64,000 nucleotides of DNA from Streptococcus sanguinis (GTDB lineage Bacteria; Bacillota; Bacilli; Lactobacillales; Streptococcaceae), in the NCBI GenBank assembly GCA_013378335.1, contig CP040556.1, positions 1,798,001-1,862,000 of the forward strand, given 5' to 3'. Under the pieces are notes generated by a model. It had not been told where the DNA came from and did not search any database. It saw only the letters and a program-made list of their open reading frames with translations. Shown one piece after another: positions 9,606 to 19,898 of the stretch. Within the stretch, counting starts at the first letter, position 1. Each line of letters starts with the position of its first letter. A program made the translations under genes and the position numbers.

Positions 9606-9634
9606 AAATCCAGTCGCTCAAAGAGCAACTGGAC
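9606..9634 (-). terminator. Intrinsic terminator after the 9703 gene
   Basis: On the minus strand CCAGTTGCTC and GAGCGACTGG pair with one mismatch around TTT, followed by ATTTTTT. The rest of the 9435-9702 gap shows no gene. Confidence 0.8.
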
Positions 9635-9702
9635 GATAAATTCTATTTCCCGAATCCGGCAGGTCTGTCATAGCGGACCTTTACCGAAATCCATCAAAAA
9701 TA

Positions 9703-10257
9703 TTACTGATAATTTTTCACAATAGTCAAATCCGGTTTGCACCTGCTTAAGCAGGCAAAAACATCCTCTATTCTGCCATCTAAAAAAGTGACATCTACTC
9801 GAACCGACTTGCCATGATAAGGCTTGACATATAGGTAGTCTCTCCGATAGTACTTGACTCCCAGTCGAAAAGAAGCCTGCCCATCAGAAGTTCTTCCCCA
9901 AGCCGGCCGGTAAAAGACACTTTCCAGCTGATTCCAAGCAAAGCTATGCTCTTTCAAAAAAGCTCCTCGCACGGTCAAGCCCCATTCTGTTCCCGCAAGA
10001 ACAAAGCACTTTTTACTCAGCTTGCGTCCCGCATGGATTATTATAAAAATTTCAAGTAGACAGACTAACAGAAAGGTAAGAAAAGAAGGCAAACCGAATG
10101 AAATAATTCCTGCTCCAGGCATAGCTTTATCAATTGAAAACAAGAGCAGGCAAGCTAAAGCACCGAAAATGATGCCTGATACTAAGAAGACAGATGCCAA
10201 GATTACTATGGTCAAATAGAGTCCTCTACGGTAGCGAAAAGCAAACAATAAAGGCAT
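9703..10257 (-). CDS. Hypothetical membrane protein with PH-like C-terminal domain
   Basis: A 184-residue protein. Two long hydrophobic helices occupy about residues 12-40 and 52-76, followed by a soluble beta-rich region (residues 80-180) whose strand pattern, with AWNQLESVFYRPAWGR in the middle, resembles bacterial PH-like domains attached to membrane helices. No catalytic residues stand out. It appears to be a single-gene unit with its own terminator. I do not recognise a function. Confidence 0.65.
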   Translation of the reverse strand: MPLLFAFRYRRGLYLTIVILASVFLVSGIIFGALACLLLFSIDKAMPGAGIISFGLPSFLTFLLVCLLEIFIIIHAGRKLSKKCFVLAGTEWGLTVRGAFLKEHSFAWNQLESVFYRPAWGRTSDGQASFRLGVKYYRRDYLYVKPYHGKSVRVDVTFLDGRIEDVFACLSRCKPDLTIVKNYQ

Positions 10258-10309
10258 GACTTTTCCTTTCTTTCTCAGCTAATAGTTTAGAAGCTATTCT
10301 GTCAATGCT

Positions 10310-11113
10310 TTACTGAGGCGCCTTAAACTCATCTTCATCTATAGTGTTCCAGTCAGAATAATGAGTATCTGTTTGAACATCCATACTACCTTTTTCACCT
10401 TTATAAGATAAACCTAGCTTAAAGTCTTTTAAGAATAAGGTCTTTTTATCCAAGCGTACCTCTAACTTCTTATCCATATCTGCCTGAGTAACACCTGACA
10501 GCTCTAGTTTGAATTCTTCACCAAAAAGCCCTAGCAAATCAGCATTTTTACTGCTTAATTTAAAGACATATTCATCACCGCTTTCCTTTACAGTGACATC
10601 ATCAGCCATTTGATAAAAGCCATCCATGAGTTTGAAATAATCGGGCTGAACATAATAATCTGCCCCGCTTCCCATTTCTTGCTTAGACCATGTTCCATTT
10701 TTAGAAGAACGAGTATACAAAAGTTTATCCTGTCCGCCCGGCATAATCGCTTCTTGATAACTCTCCTGGCCGCTCTCTTTTCCATCTATTACTAAATGTC
10801 CCTTGGCCAATTCATCAGTGCTTTTATCATAGAGAAGGTCTCCGCTCATCGTTTGAGTTTTATTGGAACCATCTACAGTGATAGATAGTTTTACCTTCAT
10901 TTTCATTGAAGTTAGATCTTCATTCGCAGTTTCTGCTTTCTCCAAGAGTTCTTCAATATCGTCAGAAGAAGTATTCTTTTGGCTCTCACGGGAACTATTC
11001 TCAGTCACACCCTGATTCTTTTGAGAATGCTTCTGCCCAATCAAGCTACAAGCCCCTAAACTAAGCGTCAGTAAAGCTGTAAGGGCCATAAAGGTAATCT
11101 TTTGAATTTTCAT
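10310..11113 (-). CDS. Lipoprotein, DUF6612-like
   Basis: About 267 residues from the ATG preceded by AAAGGAGGAAGACTC. The N-terminus is a lipoprotein signal with lipobox LSLGACS. After a Ser/Asn-rich spacer, the mature domain begins EELLEKAETANEDLTSMKMK and alternates strands typical of LppX/LolA-like folds, which often hold hydrophobic ligands. Streptococci have several such extracytoplasmic lipoproteins of unknown role. It stands alone between the tmcAL operon and the 9703 gene. The family name is my pattern-based suggestion. Confidence 0.75.
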   Translation of the reverse strand: MKIQKITFMALTALLTLSLGACSLIGQKHSQKNQGVTENSSRESQKNTSSDDIEELLEKAETANEDLTSMKMKVKLSITVDGSNKTQTMSGDLLYDKSTDELAKGHLVIDGKESGQESYQEAIMPGGQDKLLYTRSSKNGTWSKQEMGSGADYYVQPDYFKLMDGFYQMADDVTVKESGDEYVFKLSSKNADLLGLFGEEFKLELSGVTQADMDKKLEVRLDKKTLFLKDFKLGLSYKGEKGSMDVQTDTHYSDWNTIDEDEFKAPQ

Positions 11114-11297
11114 GAGTCTTCCTCCTTTGAGACATGGATATGAAAGATAATCATTCAATCAAGCTCAGCAAAGTTTTATTGACCGAATATTAGCTTTCAT
11201 ACCTACAGTCAAGCCACTAAAAAGCAAATCATGCTCCTTAGTGAAAACAAGTTTATTCATTTATTATACCATTTTTTCTGTACTATCACAAATAAAG

Positions 11298-11318
11298 CAA
11301 AAAGACTGAAGATTCAGC
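11298..11318 (-). terminator. Intrinsic terminator at the end of the yqeG-tmcAL operon
   Basis: On the minus strand GGCTGAA-TC-TTCAGTC forms a tight stem followed by TTTTTG; the stem contains the tmcAL stop codon. Confidence 0.75.
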
Positions 11319-12414
11319 CTTGCTTGTCTTTCATAATCGGAACCCGTCCAAAGTTCTGTTCCTTAAGTGCAGGATTGCCTAGCTGATAGATCTTATCAGC
11401 CTGCTGGGTCACACTGTCCCATGGCACCTTGCCGATACGGCTGACCAGTTCCACTTTTCCCTTGAATCTGGCCAGATGCTGGCGTCCCTGCTCGGAGAAA
11501 CCCAAGATATGGATTGCTGATGGAAGCTCTTCTTGTCTAGCTCCGACCAGGATATAGGTCAGCAGACGCCGAACCCGAGCCTTGGTATAGCGCTTGGTCG
11601 CCACCTGCTCGACCAGCTCTTCTATAGTCTCACTGCTTTTCAAGGCCTCTCTAATCCTAACGGCCAACTCCTGATTGACCTGATAAAAGTCCGTCAAATC
11701 CGGACAGGTCACTATCTGGTAACGGAGATAAGGAAAAAGGTCCGACCAGGTCACCTTGGGGGCAATTTCAAGCAAGTGATGAGCTGGGGTGAATTTTTTG
11801 AGAAAGTCTGGCTGATCCAGATTCTGACGAAGGGCTGTCGCTGAGGCAAATTCCTGATTAGCTGACAAGGAATGATAGCCAGCCCCCTGACGTTGAATGG
11901 GACACAGCTTGATATCCTTTCCCGCCACAGCCTTGGCATAAGCCAAGCCCAAGATATGATTGGGAGTAGAGCCTGAAAAATTGAGCCCTGCAAATTCCTG
12001 CCACATGGCCTGAGTCTTCTGGGGATAGGATAGGGAATCAGGCAGGCCAGCCAGATAAGCCTCCATCTGCTCTGCCTTTTGACCATAGACCCTCGAAATG
12101 CTCTCATAGTCCAACACTTCCTCGGTCCCAAAAGTCAGCTGTTCGATACCCAGTCTCTCTAAGAGGTCTACTGCTCCCTTAGCGAAAAAATCTGCCGCCT
12201 GAACGCTGACCAAGAAAGGCAGCTCAAGGACCAGATCGGCTCCAGCTTCCAAAGCCATCTGTGCCCGAGTCCACTTATCCACGATAGCCGGCTCCCCTCG
12301 CTGAACAAAATTACCGCTCATAGCAATGATTTTCAGACCAGAAGCCTGCTCCAGCAGATATTTGTGCCCATTATGAAAAGGATTAAACTCTGCGATAATA
12401 CCGGTAACTGTCAT
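11314..12414 (-). CDS. tmcAL: tRNA(Met) cytidine acetate ligase
   Basis: About 366 residues from the ATG preceded by GGAGAAATGAG; it sits directly behind the methyltransferase stop, so translation is probably coupled. The N-terminal nucleotidyltransferase-like domain begins [19 protein letters not shown] with the HxGH-type motif, followed by an RGEP-containing segment. TmcAL (formerly YlbM) uses acetate and ATP to make N4-acetylcytidine at the wobble base of elongator tRNA-Met. It is the last gene of the yqeG operon. Confidence 0.9.
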   Translation of the reverse strand: MTVTGIIAEFNPFHNGHKYLLEQASGLKIIAMSGNFVQRGEPAIVDKWTRAQMALEAGADLVLELPFLVSVQAADFFAKGAVDLLERLGIEQLTFGTEEVLDYESISRVYGQKAEQMEAYLAGLPDSLSYPQKTQAMWQEFAGLNFSGSTPNHILGLAYAKAVAGKDIKLCPIQRQGAGYHSLSANQEFASATALRQNLDQPDFLKKFTPAHHLLEIAPKVTWSDLFPYLRYQIVTCPDLTDFYQVNQELAVRIREALKSSETIEELVEQVATKRYTKARVRRLLTYILVGARQEELPSAIHILGFSEQGRQHLARFKGKVELVSRIGKVPWDSVTQQADKIYQLGNPALKEQNFGRVPIMKDKQG

Positions 12415-12415
12415 C

Positions 12416-13150
12416 TCATTTCTCCGCCACAAAGAACCAGCGAGCGCTCTTGTCAGTTGGCTCCTTGTCCTCAAAGTCCGCGTAGACCTTGACATTCTTA
12501 AAGCCAGCCTGCTCCAGCAAGATATCATAGGTCAGAATCTCATAGGTCCGCTCCTCATGCACCTCATCATGGCGCGTGAAACGCCCATCCTCATCTTGGA
12601 CAAAGAAGGTCAACTCATGCACGATAGAATGAGGCGGTTCGTCCGCATAAGAATCCCACACCATGGCAAAAGTTTCAGCATTTTCATGATAAGAATAGCC
12701 TGGAAAAACCTCATCAATCTGGTAAATTGAGTGCACATCAAAGATAAAGCGACCGCCCTCATTTAGATGCTGGTAGACTTGAGTGAAAACCTGACCGACA
12801 TCAACTTCATCCTCCATATAGCAAATCGAGTCCGAATAACAAGTCACCAAATCAAACTGACCGACGCAACTCAAATCCAGCATATTACCTTGTATAAAGG
12901 GAATGTCAAAACCGGCCTCTCTGCTGCGCTTCTCTGCCAAATCCAGCATTTCCTGACTCAGGTCCAACCCCGTCACATCAAAACCAGCCTGCTTAAAATA
13001 AATAGACTGAATGCCTGTTCCACAGGCCAGCTCCAGCAGCTTTTTCTTATCCTTGGGAAAATGCCGCAGGCTGAAATCCGTCCATTTCTCATACAAAGAA
13101 TCATCCATAATCGCATCGTAAACCGACGCGAAGGTTTCATAAGTTGCCAT
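12416..13150 (-). CDS. Class I SAM-dependent methyltransferase of the yqeG-tmcAL operon
   Basis: About 244 residues from the ATG with GAAAGGAAAAGT upstream. The Rossmann-type core shows motif I as [12 protein letters not shown], an acidic residue in [12 protein letters not shown], and a later [14 protein letters not shown]. Close homologues lie between rsfS and tmcAL in many streptococci. The substrate has not been assigned by sequence alone. The gap to rsfS is 74 bp and the downstream gene follows immediately, so it is part of the same operon. Confidence 0.87.
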   Translation of the reverse strand: MATYETFASVYDAIMDDSLYEKWTDFSLRHFPKDKKKLLELACGTGIQSIYFKQAGFDVTGLDLSQEMLDLAEKRSREAGFDIPFIQGNMLDLSCVGQFDLVTCYSDSICYMEDEVDVGQVFTQVYQHLNEGGRFIFDVHSIYQIDEVFPGYSYHENAETFAMVWDSYADEPPHSIVHELTFFVQDEDGRFTRHDEVHEERTYEILTYDILLEQAGFKNVKVYADFEDKEPTDKSARWFFVAEK

Positions 13151-13224
13151 ACTTTTCCTTTCAAAAATAGCCCAGCCAGCAGGCTGACTGAGCCGAATTC
13201 TACTTTCTGTCCAAGGGCAAAAAA

Positions 13225-13590
13225 TCACTTGTTTTTTTCTTCCAATAAGGCTGCAACGTCCACACCAGTTGCTTCGTGCCAGAGTTTTTCCAGATTGTAA
13301 TGCGCCCGCATTTCCTCAGAAAAGACATGGACGACTACACCACCCAGGTCCAAGAGAACCCAACCACCAGCTGCGTCTCCCTCAACATGGCCAGCAGAAA
13401 CACCTGCCGCAGCAGCTTTCTCACAGATATTTTCAGCGACTGCATCTAGCTGACGGCTGTTCATAGAGCTGACGATGACAAAGTAGTCTGTCACAGTAGT
13501 CAGACCTTGCAAGTCCAAAGCCACAATATCTTCTGCACGCTTTTCATCGGCCGCCTTCACGACCAGTTCCAATAATTCTTGTTCTTTCAT
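13225..13590 (-). CDS. rsfS: Ribosomal silencing factor
   Basis: A 121-residue protein of the RsfS/Iojap family with the full core: [20 protein letters not shown], a conserved Ser-Asn-Ser-Arg-Gln segment, then [20 protein letters not shown] and [10 protein letters not shown]. RsfS binds ribosomal protein L14 and blocks subunit joining when nutrients are scarce. It lies 9 bp behind yqeK in the conserved nadD-yqeK-rsfS order. Confidence 0.93.
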   Translation of the reverse strand: MKEQELLELVVKAADEKRAEDIVALDLQGLTTVTDYFVIVSSMNSRQLDAVAENICEKAAAAGVSAGHVEGDAAGGWVLLDLGGVVVHVFSEEMRAHYNLEKLWHEATGVDVAALLEEKNK

Positions 13591-13599
13591 AGTTCCTCT

Positions 13600-14202
13600 T
13601 TAATTTTCTTCTATTTCCTTCAAATACCCTACAAAGGCATTGTAGGTCTCCAAGGTCTGCGGGTAGATAGGGATTCCTTTGTGAGCCAAATGCTCCACTG
13701 TCCTTGCTGTTTCATAAGCCACAGCTAGATTGAGCGACCGCTGAGCCAAGTCTCTAGCCTTGTCTACTCCCGGAAAGTCTCGGTTATGCTCAATGTAATC
13801 GGCCACATAGACGACCTTGTCTAGCTCAGACATGGTGCCACTACCCACTGTATGAATCTCGATAGCTCGCAGAATCTCGGCATCTTCGATGCCTAAGTCT
13901 TCCTGAATCTTGTAAATGCCCACCATGCCATGCCAGACATTATTGCCCCAGTTTTTCAGGTCAGGATCCAGCTGGTATTTGTCAATCAAGGATAGGAAAT
14001 CCTCATCCGAGACCTTTTTAGCATAGTCGTGCAGGAGTCCTGCTAGACCCGCTTTTTCGACATCAAGACCGAAGCGCTCCGCTAATTCACGGGCAGCCTT
14101 TTCCACACCTAGACAATGCCGCAGGCGCTTCTCTGACATAACGGTTTCCATCTTAGCCAGCAAGGCCTCACGGCCCATACTGATATAGCTTTCATAGGTC
14201 AT
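13600..14202 (-). CDS. yqeK: YqeK HD-domain Ap4A hydrolase
   Basis: A 200-residue HD-superfamily protein with metal motifs [18 protein letters not shown] and LLHDYAKK and a late [11 protein letters not shown]. YqeK proteins hydrolyse diadenosine tetraphosphate symmetrically. The start overlaps the nadD stop by 4 bp, giving translational coupling. The operon context, with NAD synthesis and ribosome biogenesis genes, is the standard one in Firmicutes. Confidence 0.92.
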   Translation of the reverse strand: MTYESYISMGREALLAKMETVMSEKRLRHCLGVEKAARELAERFGLDVEKAGLAGLLHDYAKKVSDEDFLSLIDKYQLDPDLKNWGNNVWHGMVGIYKIQEDLGIEDAEILRAIEIHTVGSGTMSELDKVVYVADYIEHNRDFPGVDKARDLAQRSLNLAVAYETARTVEHLAHKGIPIYPQTLETYNAFVGYLKEIEEN

Positions 14203-14831
14203 AGATAAAGCCCTTCTTTCTCAATATAGTCTAAGACTGGCTGAGGTAGCAGGAAATTAGGAGTCCGTCCCTGAGCCAGAAAATCCCGCACCATACTGGA
14301 GGAAATATCCATAAGCGGTACATCCACCCAGATGACAGAGTAAGAAGTCCCAGCCTTGTAGCGCGGCCGCTGAACACCGACAAACTGAACCAGCTCAACC
14401 AGCTCATCAATGCGGTACCACTTGGGCAGATAGTCCACCATATCCGCACCGATGATAAAGTAATAGTCCGTATCTGGATGTTGCTCTGTCAGCAGCTTCA
14501 TGGTGTCGTAGCTGTAACTGATTCCCTTGCGTTCTAACTCAATAGGCTCAATCCCTAATCCTGCAATGCCCTCGATAGCCAGCTCCAGCATTTTCAGCCG
14601 ATGCTGTTCATCGATGGTCTCTTTCTTATCCACATGCGGCGGCTCGTACTCTGGCATGAGCAGGACCTGATCCAAGCCTAACTGTTGGCGGACCTGATCC
14701 GCCACGACCAAATGAGCATGGTGGACAGGGTTGAAATTCCCACCTAAAATGCCAATCTGCTTGCGTTTTTTATCTTTAACTTCTGGTTCTAATTCCACCT
14801 TGGTAAAGGGGGTCAGTAATTCAATAGCCAT
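14199..14831 (-). CDS. nadD: Nicotinate-nucleotide adenylyltransferase
   Basis: A 210-residue nucleotidyltransferase with the [15 protein letters not shown]-binding motif near residue 30 and the ISSSMVRD motif near the C-terminus, plus the [14 protein letters not shown] segment. NadD adenylates nicotinate mononucleotide to deamido-NAD. The N-terminal extension of about 25 charged residues before the catalytic fold is typical of streptococcal NadD. It follows yhbY by 28 bp. Confidence 0.93.
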   Translation of the reverse strand: MAIELLTPFTKVELEPEVKDKKRKQIGILGGNFNPVHHAHLVVADQVRQQLGLDQVLLMPEYEPPHVDKKETIDEQHRLKMLELAIEGIAGLGIEPIELERKGISYSYDTMKLLTEQHPDTDYYFIIGADMVDYLPKWYRIDELVELVQFVGVQRPRYKAGTSYSVIWVDVPLMDISSSMVRDFLAQGRTPNFLLPQPVLDYIEKEGLYL

Positions 14832-14859
14832 AGGCTGACATCTCCACAGAAATTTTTCC

Positions 14860-15171
14860 TTAAATTTGCTTGACTTTGACAGAGAGTTTACGATTTTCCT
14901 TCTTGCTGGACTGCTTGTAGAGAATCAAGATCCGGCCAATCTTCTGCACCGTATCCACTCCGATTTCTTCTTCCAAAATCTCAGCAACTTCATGGATATT
15001 CTCATCTGTATTCTGCAAGAGCGTAACCTTGATCAGCTCTCGCGCATCCAGTGCCTGACGGACGCTGGTTTTGATTTGGTCGTTGAGCCCATTTTTCCCT
15101 ATCTGAATGATAGGTTTGAGACTATGTGCCTGACTGTTGAGAAAGGCGCGTTGTTTTGATGTTAGTGTCAT
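14860..15171 (-). CDS. yhbY: YhbY-type ribosome assembly RNA-binding protein
   Basis: A 103-residue CRM-domain protein: LTSKQRAFLNSQAHSLKPII, the KNGLNDQI turn, and a C-terminal VQKIGRILILYK strand. YhbY binds pre-50S particles and helps ribosome assembly. It lies between yqeH and nadD as usual. A 106 bp gap separates it from yqeH; I see no separate promoter there. Confidence 0.9.
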   Translation of the reverse strand: MTLTSKQRAFLNSQAHSLKPIIQIGKNGLNDQIKTSVRQALDARELIKVTLLQNTDENIHEVAEILEEEIGVDTVQKIGRILILYKQSSKKENRKLSVKVKQI

Positions 15172-15277
15172 GTTCTTCTATAAGGCTTGAGCCAGTTGGG
15201 ACCTGCTTTTCCCCTACTGTTCATAGCCTTTTCCTTCCTTATTTTAAGGAGATTTATTCCCCTTGGTGTCTTGAGTA

Positions 15278-16384
15278 TTATATAATAGCTTTCCGAGTGA
15301 CAACCGCCACACCCTCTGGCGCCCAGCCAGCTACTCGAGCAGGACCACTGACGCGAATCCAACCCAGACCAGAGAAGACGATATCTGTCTTGTCCTTGAT
15401 AGTAAATTCATGCTTGACCAAGGCTGGAAATTCTTCCTTTTCCTTACCAACTGGCGGCACCAAGAGACTGCCAACATGCTTGTCATAAAAGCCGCTGGCA
15501 CCTTGCAACTTAGTCCGGTGGAGCTTGAGCTCATTGTCAAAATAAGCCGTGAAGCCCTGCTTGTCACCTGCCACAAAGTCGAAACGGCCTAAACCACCCA
15601 AAAAGAGGGTTTGCTCTGGATTAAGCTGGTAGGTTTTGGGTTTGATTTCCTTTTTAGGACTGATGTATTTGAGATTCTTAGCAGAAAGATAGTGAGCCAT
15701 CTGGTGACGATGGATAATGCCCGGTGTATCATAGATATGACTGCCGTCTGCTAAAGGAATCTCGATTTTGTCCAGAGTTGTACCCGGGAAACGCGAAGTC
15801 GTAATAATATCCTTATCACCCGTGATTTCCTGAATAATGGCGTTAATCAAAGTGGACTTGCCCACATTGGTCACGCCGACCACATAAACATCACGTCCCT
15901 TACGGCAATGCTCAATCTTGTCAATCAAGTCCTTGATGGCCTGCTTGTTCTGAGCAGAAGTCAAGACCACATCAACTGGACGTAGGCCTTCTTCGTGAGC
16001 CCGCTCCGTCAGCCATTGGGTCACCTTGCTGTCCTTGACCGATTTAGGCAAAATATCTTTTTTATTCCCGACCAAGAGAACATCATTTCCTGCGACAAAG
16101 CGAGGCAGACCAGGAATGACCGAGCCATTAAAGTCAAAAATATCGACAACATTGACGACCAAGGCGTCGCTATCTCCAACCTCATGCAGAAGCCGCAGAA
16201 AGTCATCATCCGTCAGCTGGACATCGCTGATTTCATTATAATGGCGCAGGCGGAAACAGCGCTGACAATAGAGTTCACCTGTCTCCAAGCCTTTTTCTAG
16301 AGCTGATTGGGGCGTGTAGCCTAGCTTACCCTTATCTTCTGTCTGAATAGTGGCTCCGCAGCCGATACAGAGAAGTTCTTCCAT
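15278..16384 (-). CDS. yqeH: Circularly permuted GTPase YqeH
   Basis: A 368-residue protein. An N-terminal zinc finger (CIGCGATIQT with a later CQRC) precedes a permuted GTPase in which the G4 motif VGNKKDILPK comes before the P-loop GVTNVGKSTLINAI and a G3-like DTPGI. YqeH acts in 30S subunit maturation. It begins 2 bp after yqeG. All motifs are intact. Confidence 0.94.
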   Translation of the reverse strand: MEELLCIGCGATIQTEDKGKLGYTPQSALEKGLETGELYCQRCFRLRHYNEISDVQLTDDDFLRLLHEVGDSDALVVNVVDIFDFNGSVIPGLPRFVAGNDVLLVGNKKDILPKSVKDSKVTQWLTERAHEEGLRPVDVVLTSAQNKQAIKDLIDKIEHCRKGRDVYVVGVTNVGKSTLINAIIQEITGDKDIITTSRFPGTTLDKIEIPLADGSHIYDTPGIIHRHQMAHYLSAKNLKYISPKKEIKPKTYQLNPEQTLFLGGLGRFDFVAGDKQGFTAYFDNELKLHRTKLQGASGFYDKHVGSLLVPPVGKEKEEFPALVKHEFTIKDKTDIVFSGLGWIRVSGPARVAGWAPEGVAVVTRKAII

Positions 16385-16386
16385 GC

Positions 16387-16914
16387 TTAAATTCCTTTTT
16401 TGTATTGAATTGGGCCGTATTTTTCAGTTATTTTTTTGAGCACACGGCGTTCACGCGCCCGATTGATTTGGGTCTTGATAGAGTCGTGTTCAACCAGCGG
16501 TTTGACCAAAATGGAACGAATCCCGGCCCGATGAGCTGCCCGAATATCCGTCATAAGCTGGTCGCCTACCATGACCACTTCATTTTTTTTAAAATGAAAA
16601 AGCTTGAGCGCTCGGTCAATTCCCCAAGTGAAGGGTTTCATAGCCCCGTAGACATAGTCAATTTCAAACTTTTCAACGGCCCGCTTGACCCGTTTTTGAT
16701 TGTTATTGGACACCACGATAATCCGAATGCCAGCATCCCGCAAATCATGGAGCCACTTCTTCATCTCTGGGGTTCCGTCAGGATTATTCCAAGCAATCAA
16801 GGTGTTATCCAAATCCACCAAAACCGCTTTGATCCCCTGTCTTTTCAAACTCTCTACTGTCAAATCGTAAACTGCCTCGACCACAAAGTCCGGCATATAA
16901 TCTTCAATCGCCAC
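16387..16914 (-). CDS. yqeG: YqeG HAD-family phosphatase
   Basis: About 175 residues. I place the start at the GTG preceded by GGAGAGAGAT, giving a protein that begins MAIEDYMPDF as in related streptococci; other upstream codons lack a fitting ribosome site. HAD motif I is VLVDLDNTLIAW, motif II VVSNNN, and motif III/IV KNEVVMVGDQLMTDI. The family is the type IIIA phosphatase YqeG. It opens the operon running to tmcAL. Confidence 0.9.
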   Translation of the reverse strand: MAIEDYMPDFVVEAVYDLTVESLKRQGIKAVLVDLDNTLIAWNNPDGTPEMKKWLHDLRDAGIRIIVVSNNNQKRVKRAVEKFEIDYVYGAMKPFTWGIDRALKLFHFKKNEVVMVGDQLMTDIRAAHRAGIRSILVKPLVEHDSIKTQINRARERRVLKKITEKYGPIQYKKGI

Positions 16915-16943
16915 ATCTCTCTCCAAAAATTCGTATTCTCATT

Positions 16944-16952
16944 ATTATAGCA
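16944..16952 (-). promoter_or_regulatory. Extended -10 promoter of the yqeG operon
   Basis: The minus strand reads TGCTATAAT, an extended -10 with consensus hexamer, about 30 bp before the yqeG start. No clear -35 is needed with this type of promoter. Confidence 0.6.
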
Positions 16953-17048
16953 TAAAATGGGCTTTTTGGCACCTTCAGTCTCAAAGGTTACAAAAAGGAC
17001 AAAAAATGATATTATAGTGGTGATAGTATAAATGTCCTGGAGGATTGT

Positions 17049-17675
17049 ATGACAGAAAAAAACAGGCAGATGCAGGCTGTTTCCCCTCTTTTGCAAAAGA
17101 TTATCAACTGGTCGTCCACTATTGGCGCTCTAGGAACGGTGGCCTTTTGTCTTTGGGCCTATTTCGCTGGCGTCCTCCAATCCAAGGAAACTCTCTCAGC
17201 CTTCATCCAGCAGGCAGGCATCTGGGGTCCACCTCTCTTTATCTTGCTGCAGATTCTACAGACGGTCGTGCCCATTATCCCTGGCGCCCTGACCTCAGTC
17301 GCTGGTGTTTTCATCTACGGCCATATCGTCGGCACCATTTATAACTATATCGGCATTGTCATTGGCTGCGCCCTGATATTTTATCTGGCGCGCACCTATG
17401 GTCCGGCTTTTGTCCAGTCTGTCGTCAGCAAGCGCACCTATGATAAATATATCGGCTGGCTGGATAAGGGGAATCGCTTTGAGCGCTTCTTTATCTTCAT
17501 GATGATTTGGCCCATCAGTCCAGCCGACTTTCTCTGCATGCTGGCCGCCTTGACTAAGATGACTTTCAAAAAGTACATGCTGATTATCCTTCTCTGCAAA
17601 CCCATAACTCTCGTCATCTATACCTACGGACTGACCTATATCATTGATTTTTTCTGGAAAATGGCCTCCAAATAA
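17049..17675 (+). CDS. TVP38/TMEM64 family membrane protein
   Basis: A 208-residue DedA-superfamily (SNARE-associated/VTT domain) protein with five to six helices. The core motif is IIPGALTSVAGVFIYG followed by IYNYIGIVIGCALIFYLAR and a second conserved GNRFERFFIFMM-W-P segment. Relatives act as lipid or undecaprenyl-phosphate flippases; the exact role here is unknown. It is the first plus-strand gene of the window, divergent from yqeG, with a strong CTGGAGG ribosome site. Confidence 0.85.
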   Translation: MTEKNRQMQAVSPLLQKIINWSSTIGALGTVAFCLWAYFAGVLQSKETLSAFIQQAGIWGPPLFILLQILQTVVPIIPGALTSVAGVFIYGHIVGTIYNYIGIVIGCALIFYLARTYGPAFVQSVVSKRTYDKYIGWLDKGNRFERFFIFMMIWPISPADFLCMLAALTKMTFKKYMLIILLCKPITLVIYTYGLTYIIDFFWKMASK

Positions 17676-17677
17676 AA

Positions 17678-17710
17678 AGAAGTTGGATCAACTCAACTCC
17701 TTTTTTATTT
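17678..17710. terminator. Terminator between the TVP38 gene and the convergent transporter gene
   Basis: AGTTGGATCAACT pairs imperfectly and is followed by CTTTTTTATTT on the plus strand; A-rich sequence on the other side could let it serve both strands. Confidence 0.6.
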
Positions 17711-17742
17711 ATCCTTTTTGTCTCCCATATATAATGGTTCAA

Positions 17743-18662
17743 CTAGGAGAGGTTGCAAGACTTTTTCTTCTTTTGCAGCCATAAATCTTTAAGGGAAATG
17801 AGCGAAACAGCTATTAAAATCATAGCAATCCCTACCAGATCAAGGACATAAAAACGCTCATTCATCAGAAAAAAGGCAAAGAAGACCGCTGAAATAGGCT
17901 CAGCGGAAGCTAGAAGACTGGATTTGACAGGGCCTATCAGGGAAGTACCCTTTAAAAAGACCGTGCAGGAAAAGATGGTCCCAACTACTACGATTCCCAC
18001 CAAGGCTAACAGAATATTAGGACTGAGATCCCACTGGTGCTGAGCTAGACCGCTAATGGGAAGTAAGAGAAGCCCTGCCATGGTCATTCCAATGCCAATC
18101 ACCAGTATACTGCCCCATTCTTAATCAAGTCAATAGAGAGCAAGATGTAAAGCCCATGTGTAAAAGCTGAAAAAAGACCAACCAATAAACCTTTAGGAGT
18201 AATGGCTAACTGATTCAGCTGACCGTGGGTCGCAATCAAAAAGGTGCCTCCAATCGCTAACAGCATAGAACAAAGCTCCGATACTGTAGGCGCAACCCGA
18301 TCCTTGATACAGACATAGGCCAAAATCCCTATTGGGCAGAGGTATTGCAAGACCGTCGCTGTACCTGCATTGGTTTCTCGAATGGCCTCCAAGTAGGCAA
18401 ATTGGTTGAGAAATATGGCAAAGAGGGCAAAAATAAAAATAGAAAACAAGGAAGACTTATCTTTTAAGAGATTCCGAAAATGGTCCCGATTTGCCAAATA
18501 GGCCACACCCATCAAGGCAAGGCCTGAAAGCAGCAAGCGGAGATTGGTCAGCGCTAACGCAGAAAAACCATGCCCTAGCAGATATTGGCCGCTAGTACCA
18601 GAAAATCCCCAAGCAATTCCAGCAGCTAATGTGTAAATTGTTCCTTTCAAAACTTTTGACAT
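17743..18662 (-). pseudogene. EamA/DMT-family transporter, interrupted by a one-base frameshift
   Basis: Two frames together encode one ten-helix EamA-type permease of about 306 residues. The N-terminal half (from the ATG at 18662, IYTLAAGIAWGFSGTSGQYL) ends at a frame break near 18113-18116, and the other half continues VIGIGMTMAGLLLLPISG to the end. The combined length plus one base is a multiple of three, and adding one G to the GGGG run restores reading. Both halves have EamA character, so the gene is either freshly broken or miscalled. DMT permeases export small metabolites; the substrate is unknown. Confidence 0.8.
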
Positions 18663-18759
18663 CCTAAACCCTTTTCTATATCTTTGCTTATTATAGCACA
18701 AAGCATAAAGAAAAATCAGCCAGTTTTGACTGATTTTCATCTCATGGTTAAGCAAAGAT

Positions 18760-19806
18760 TTATTCCGGCGATACCAAAATCTTGATCTGCGCCTTGTCCT
18801 GAGTCAGCTCAATAAATCCTTCTTGTACAATATCCTCCAGCTTAATCTTCTTGGTCACAAGCTTATCCGCAGAGAAGTAGCCCTGCTCCATCAGCTCCAG
18901 CACCTTAGGAAATATATGCCGATAGGCGATAATGCCCTTGAGTGATTTTTCTTGAATAGCAAATTCATTTGGATTAATGCTAGCTTCTCGTTCCCAGATA
19001 GAAACCACCATACATTCTCCAGCCTTGTGAACAGCAGCCAAAGCCTGCCTCAGCACAACCGGCACCCCGGTCACTTCATAAGACACATCTGCCCCGCCAC
19101 CAGTTAAACGATGAATAGCAGCTACCACGTCTTCGCCTTCTTCTGGACGCACAATGATGGCCCCAAGCTCCTCAGCCTTGGCTTGACGTTCCGGAGATAA
19201 CTCAACACCATAAATCTTAGAAGCGCCTGCCGCTCGCAAAGCCTCTACAATCAAGAGTCCAATTGGTCCCAAACCGAAGACCACCGCAGTATCGCCCGTC
19301 TTAAGAGCTGACTGACGGACCGCGTAAACTGCCACAGCAGCAGGTTCTGTCAAGGCTGCCTGCTCATAGCTAAGACTGTCTGGAACTTTGTGAACAATGT
19401 CTCCATCCAAAACACAGTACTTGGCAAAACCACCGTCTGCCGCCAGACCGACAAAGTTTAGATTGGGGTCCAGATTGTAATCACCGACAAGATTATGTTT
19501 AGCCAAAATGGGCTCAACTGTCACCCGGTCGCCAACTTTGACCCGTGTCACAGCACTGCCGACCTCAACAATCTCCCCAGCAAACTCATGTCCCAAGGTT
19601 ACAGGCGCTTTCTGCCCAGAGTAGATATGCTCTGTTTCTGTCGGAATAAAAATCGGTCCGTCCAAGTATTCATGCAAGTCAGTTCCACAGATTCCTGTGA
19701 ACTTGACCGCAATTTTAACCTGATGCGGTTTGACTTCCGGTACATCCACTTCTTCAATACGAACATCTTTAGCGCCATACCAACGTGCAGCATTCATTTT
19801 TGCCAT
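18760..19806 (-). CDS. Zinc-dependent medium-chain dehydrogenase, butanediol dehydrogenase type
   Basis: About 348 residues; the second ATG of a close pair is preferred because its spacing from GCGAGG is normal. Catalytic zinc ligands appear as GICGTDLHEY and GHEFAGEIVEVG, and NAD-binding as VVFGLGPIGLLIVEAL. The four-cysteine structural zinc lobe is absent, as in 2,3-butanediol dehydrogenases and related polyol enzymes, and the GPIFIPTETEH insertion is typical of that group. It probably interconverts acetoin and 2,3-butanediol, though related polyols are possible. It is a single gene, followed by the broken EamA gene. Confidence 0.82.
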   Translation of the reverse strand: MAKMNAARWYGAKDVRIEEVDVPEVKPHQVKIAVKFTGICGTDLHEYLDGPIFIPTETEHIYSGQKAPVTLGHEFAGEIVEVGSAVTRVKVGDRVTVEPILAKHNLVGDYNLDPNLNFVGLAADGGFAKYCVLDGDIVHKVPDSLSYEQAALTEPAAVAVYAVRQSALKTGDTAVVFGLGPIGLLIVEALRAAGASKIYGVELSPERQAKAEELGAIIVRPEEGEDVVAAIHRLTGGGADVSYEVTGVPVVLRQALAAVHKAGECMVVSIWEREASINPNEFAIQEKSLKGIIAYRHIFPKVLELMEQGYFSADKLVTKKIKLEDIVQEGFIELTQDKAQIKILVSPE

Positions 19807-19898
19807 AAACATACCTCGCTTTATAATTTGTTAGTTTTATTGTAAACCCTTTCAGAAATCTTGTCAAAAGATTAGCTACTTTTTCAAAAAATAACATA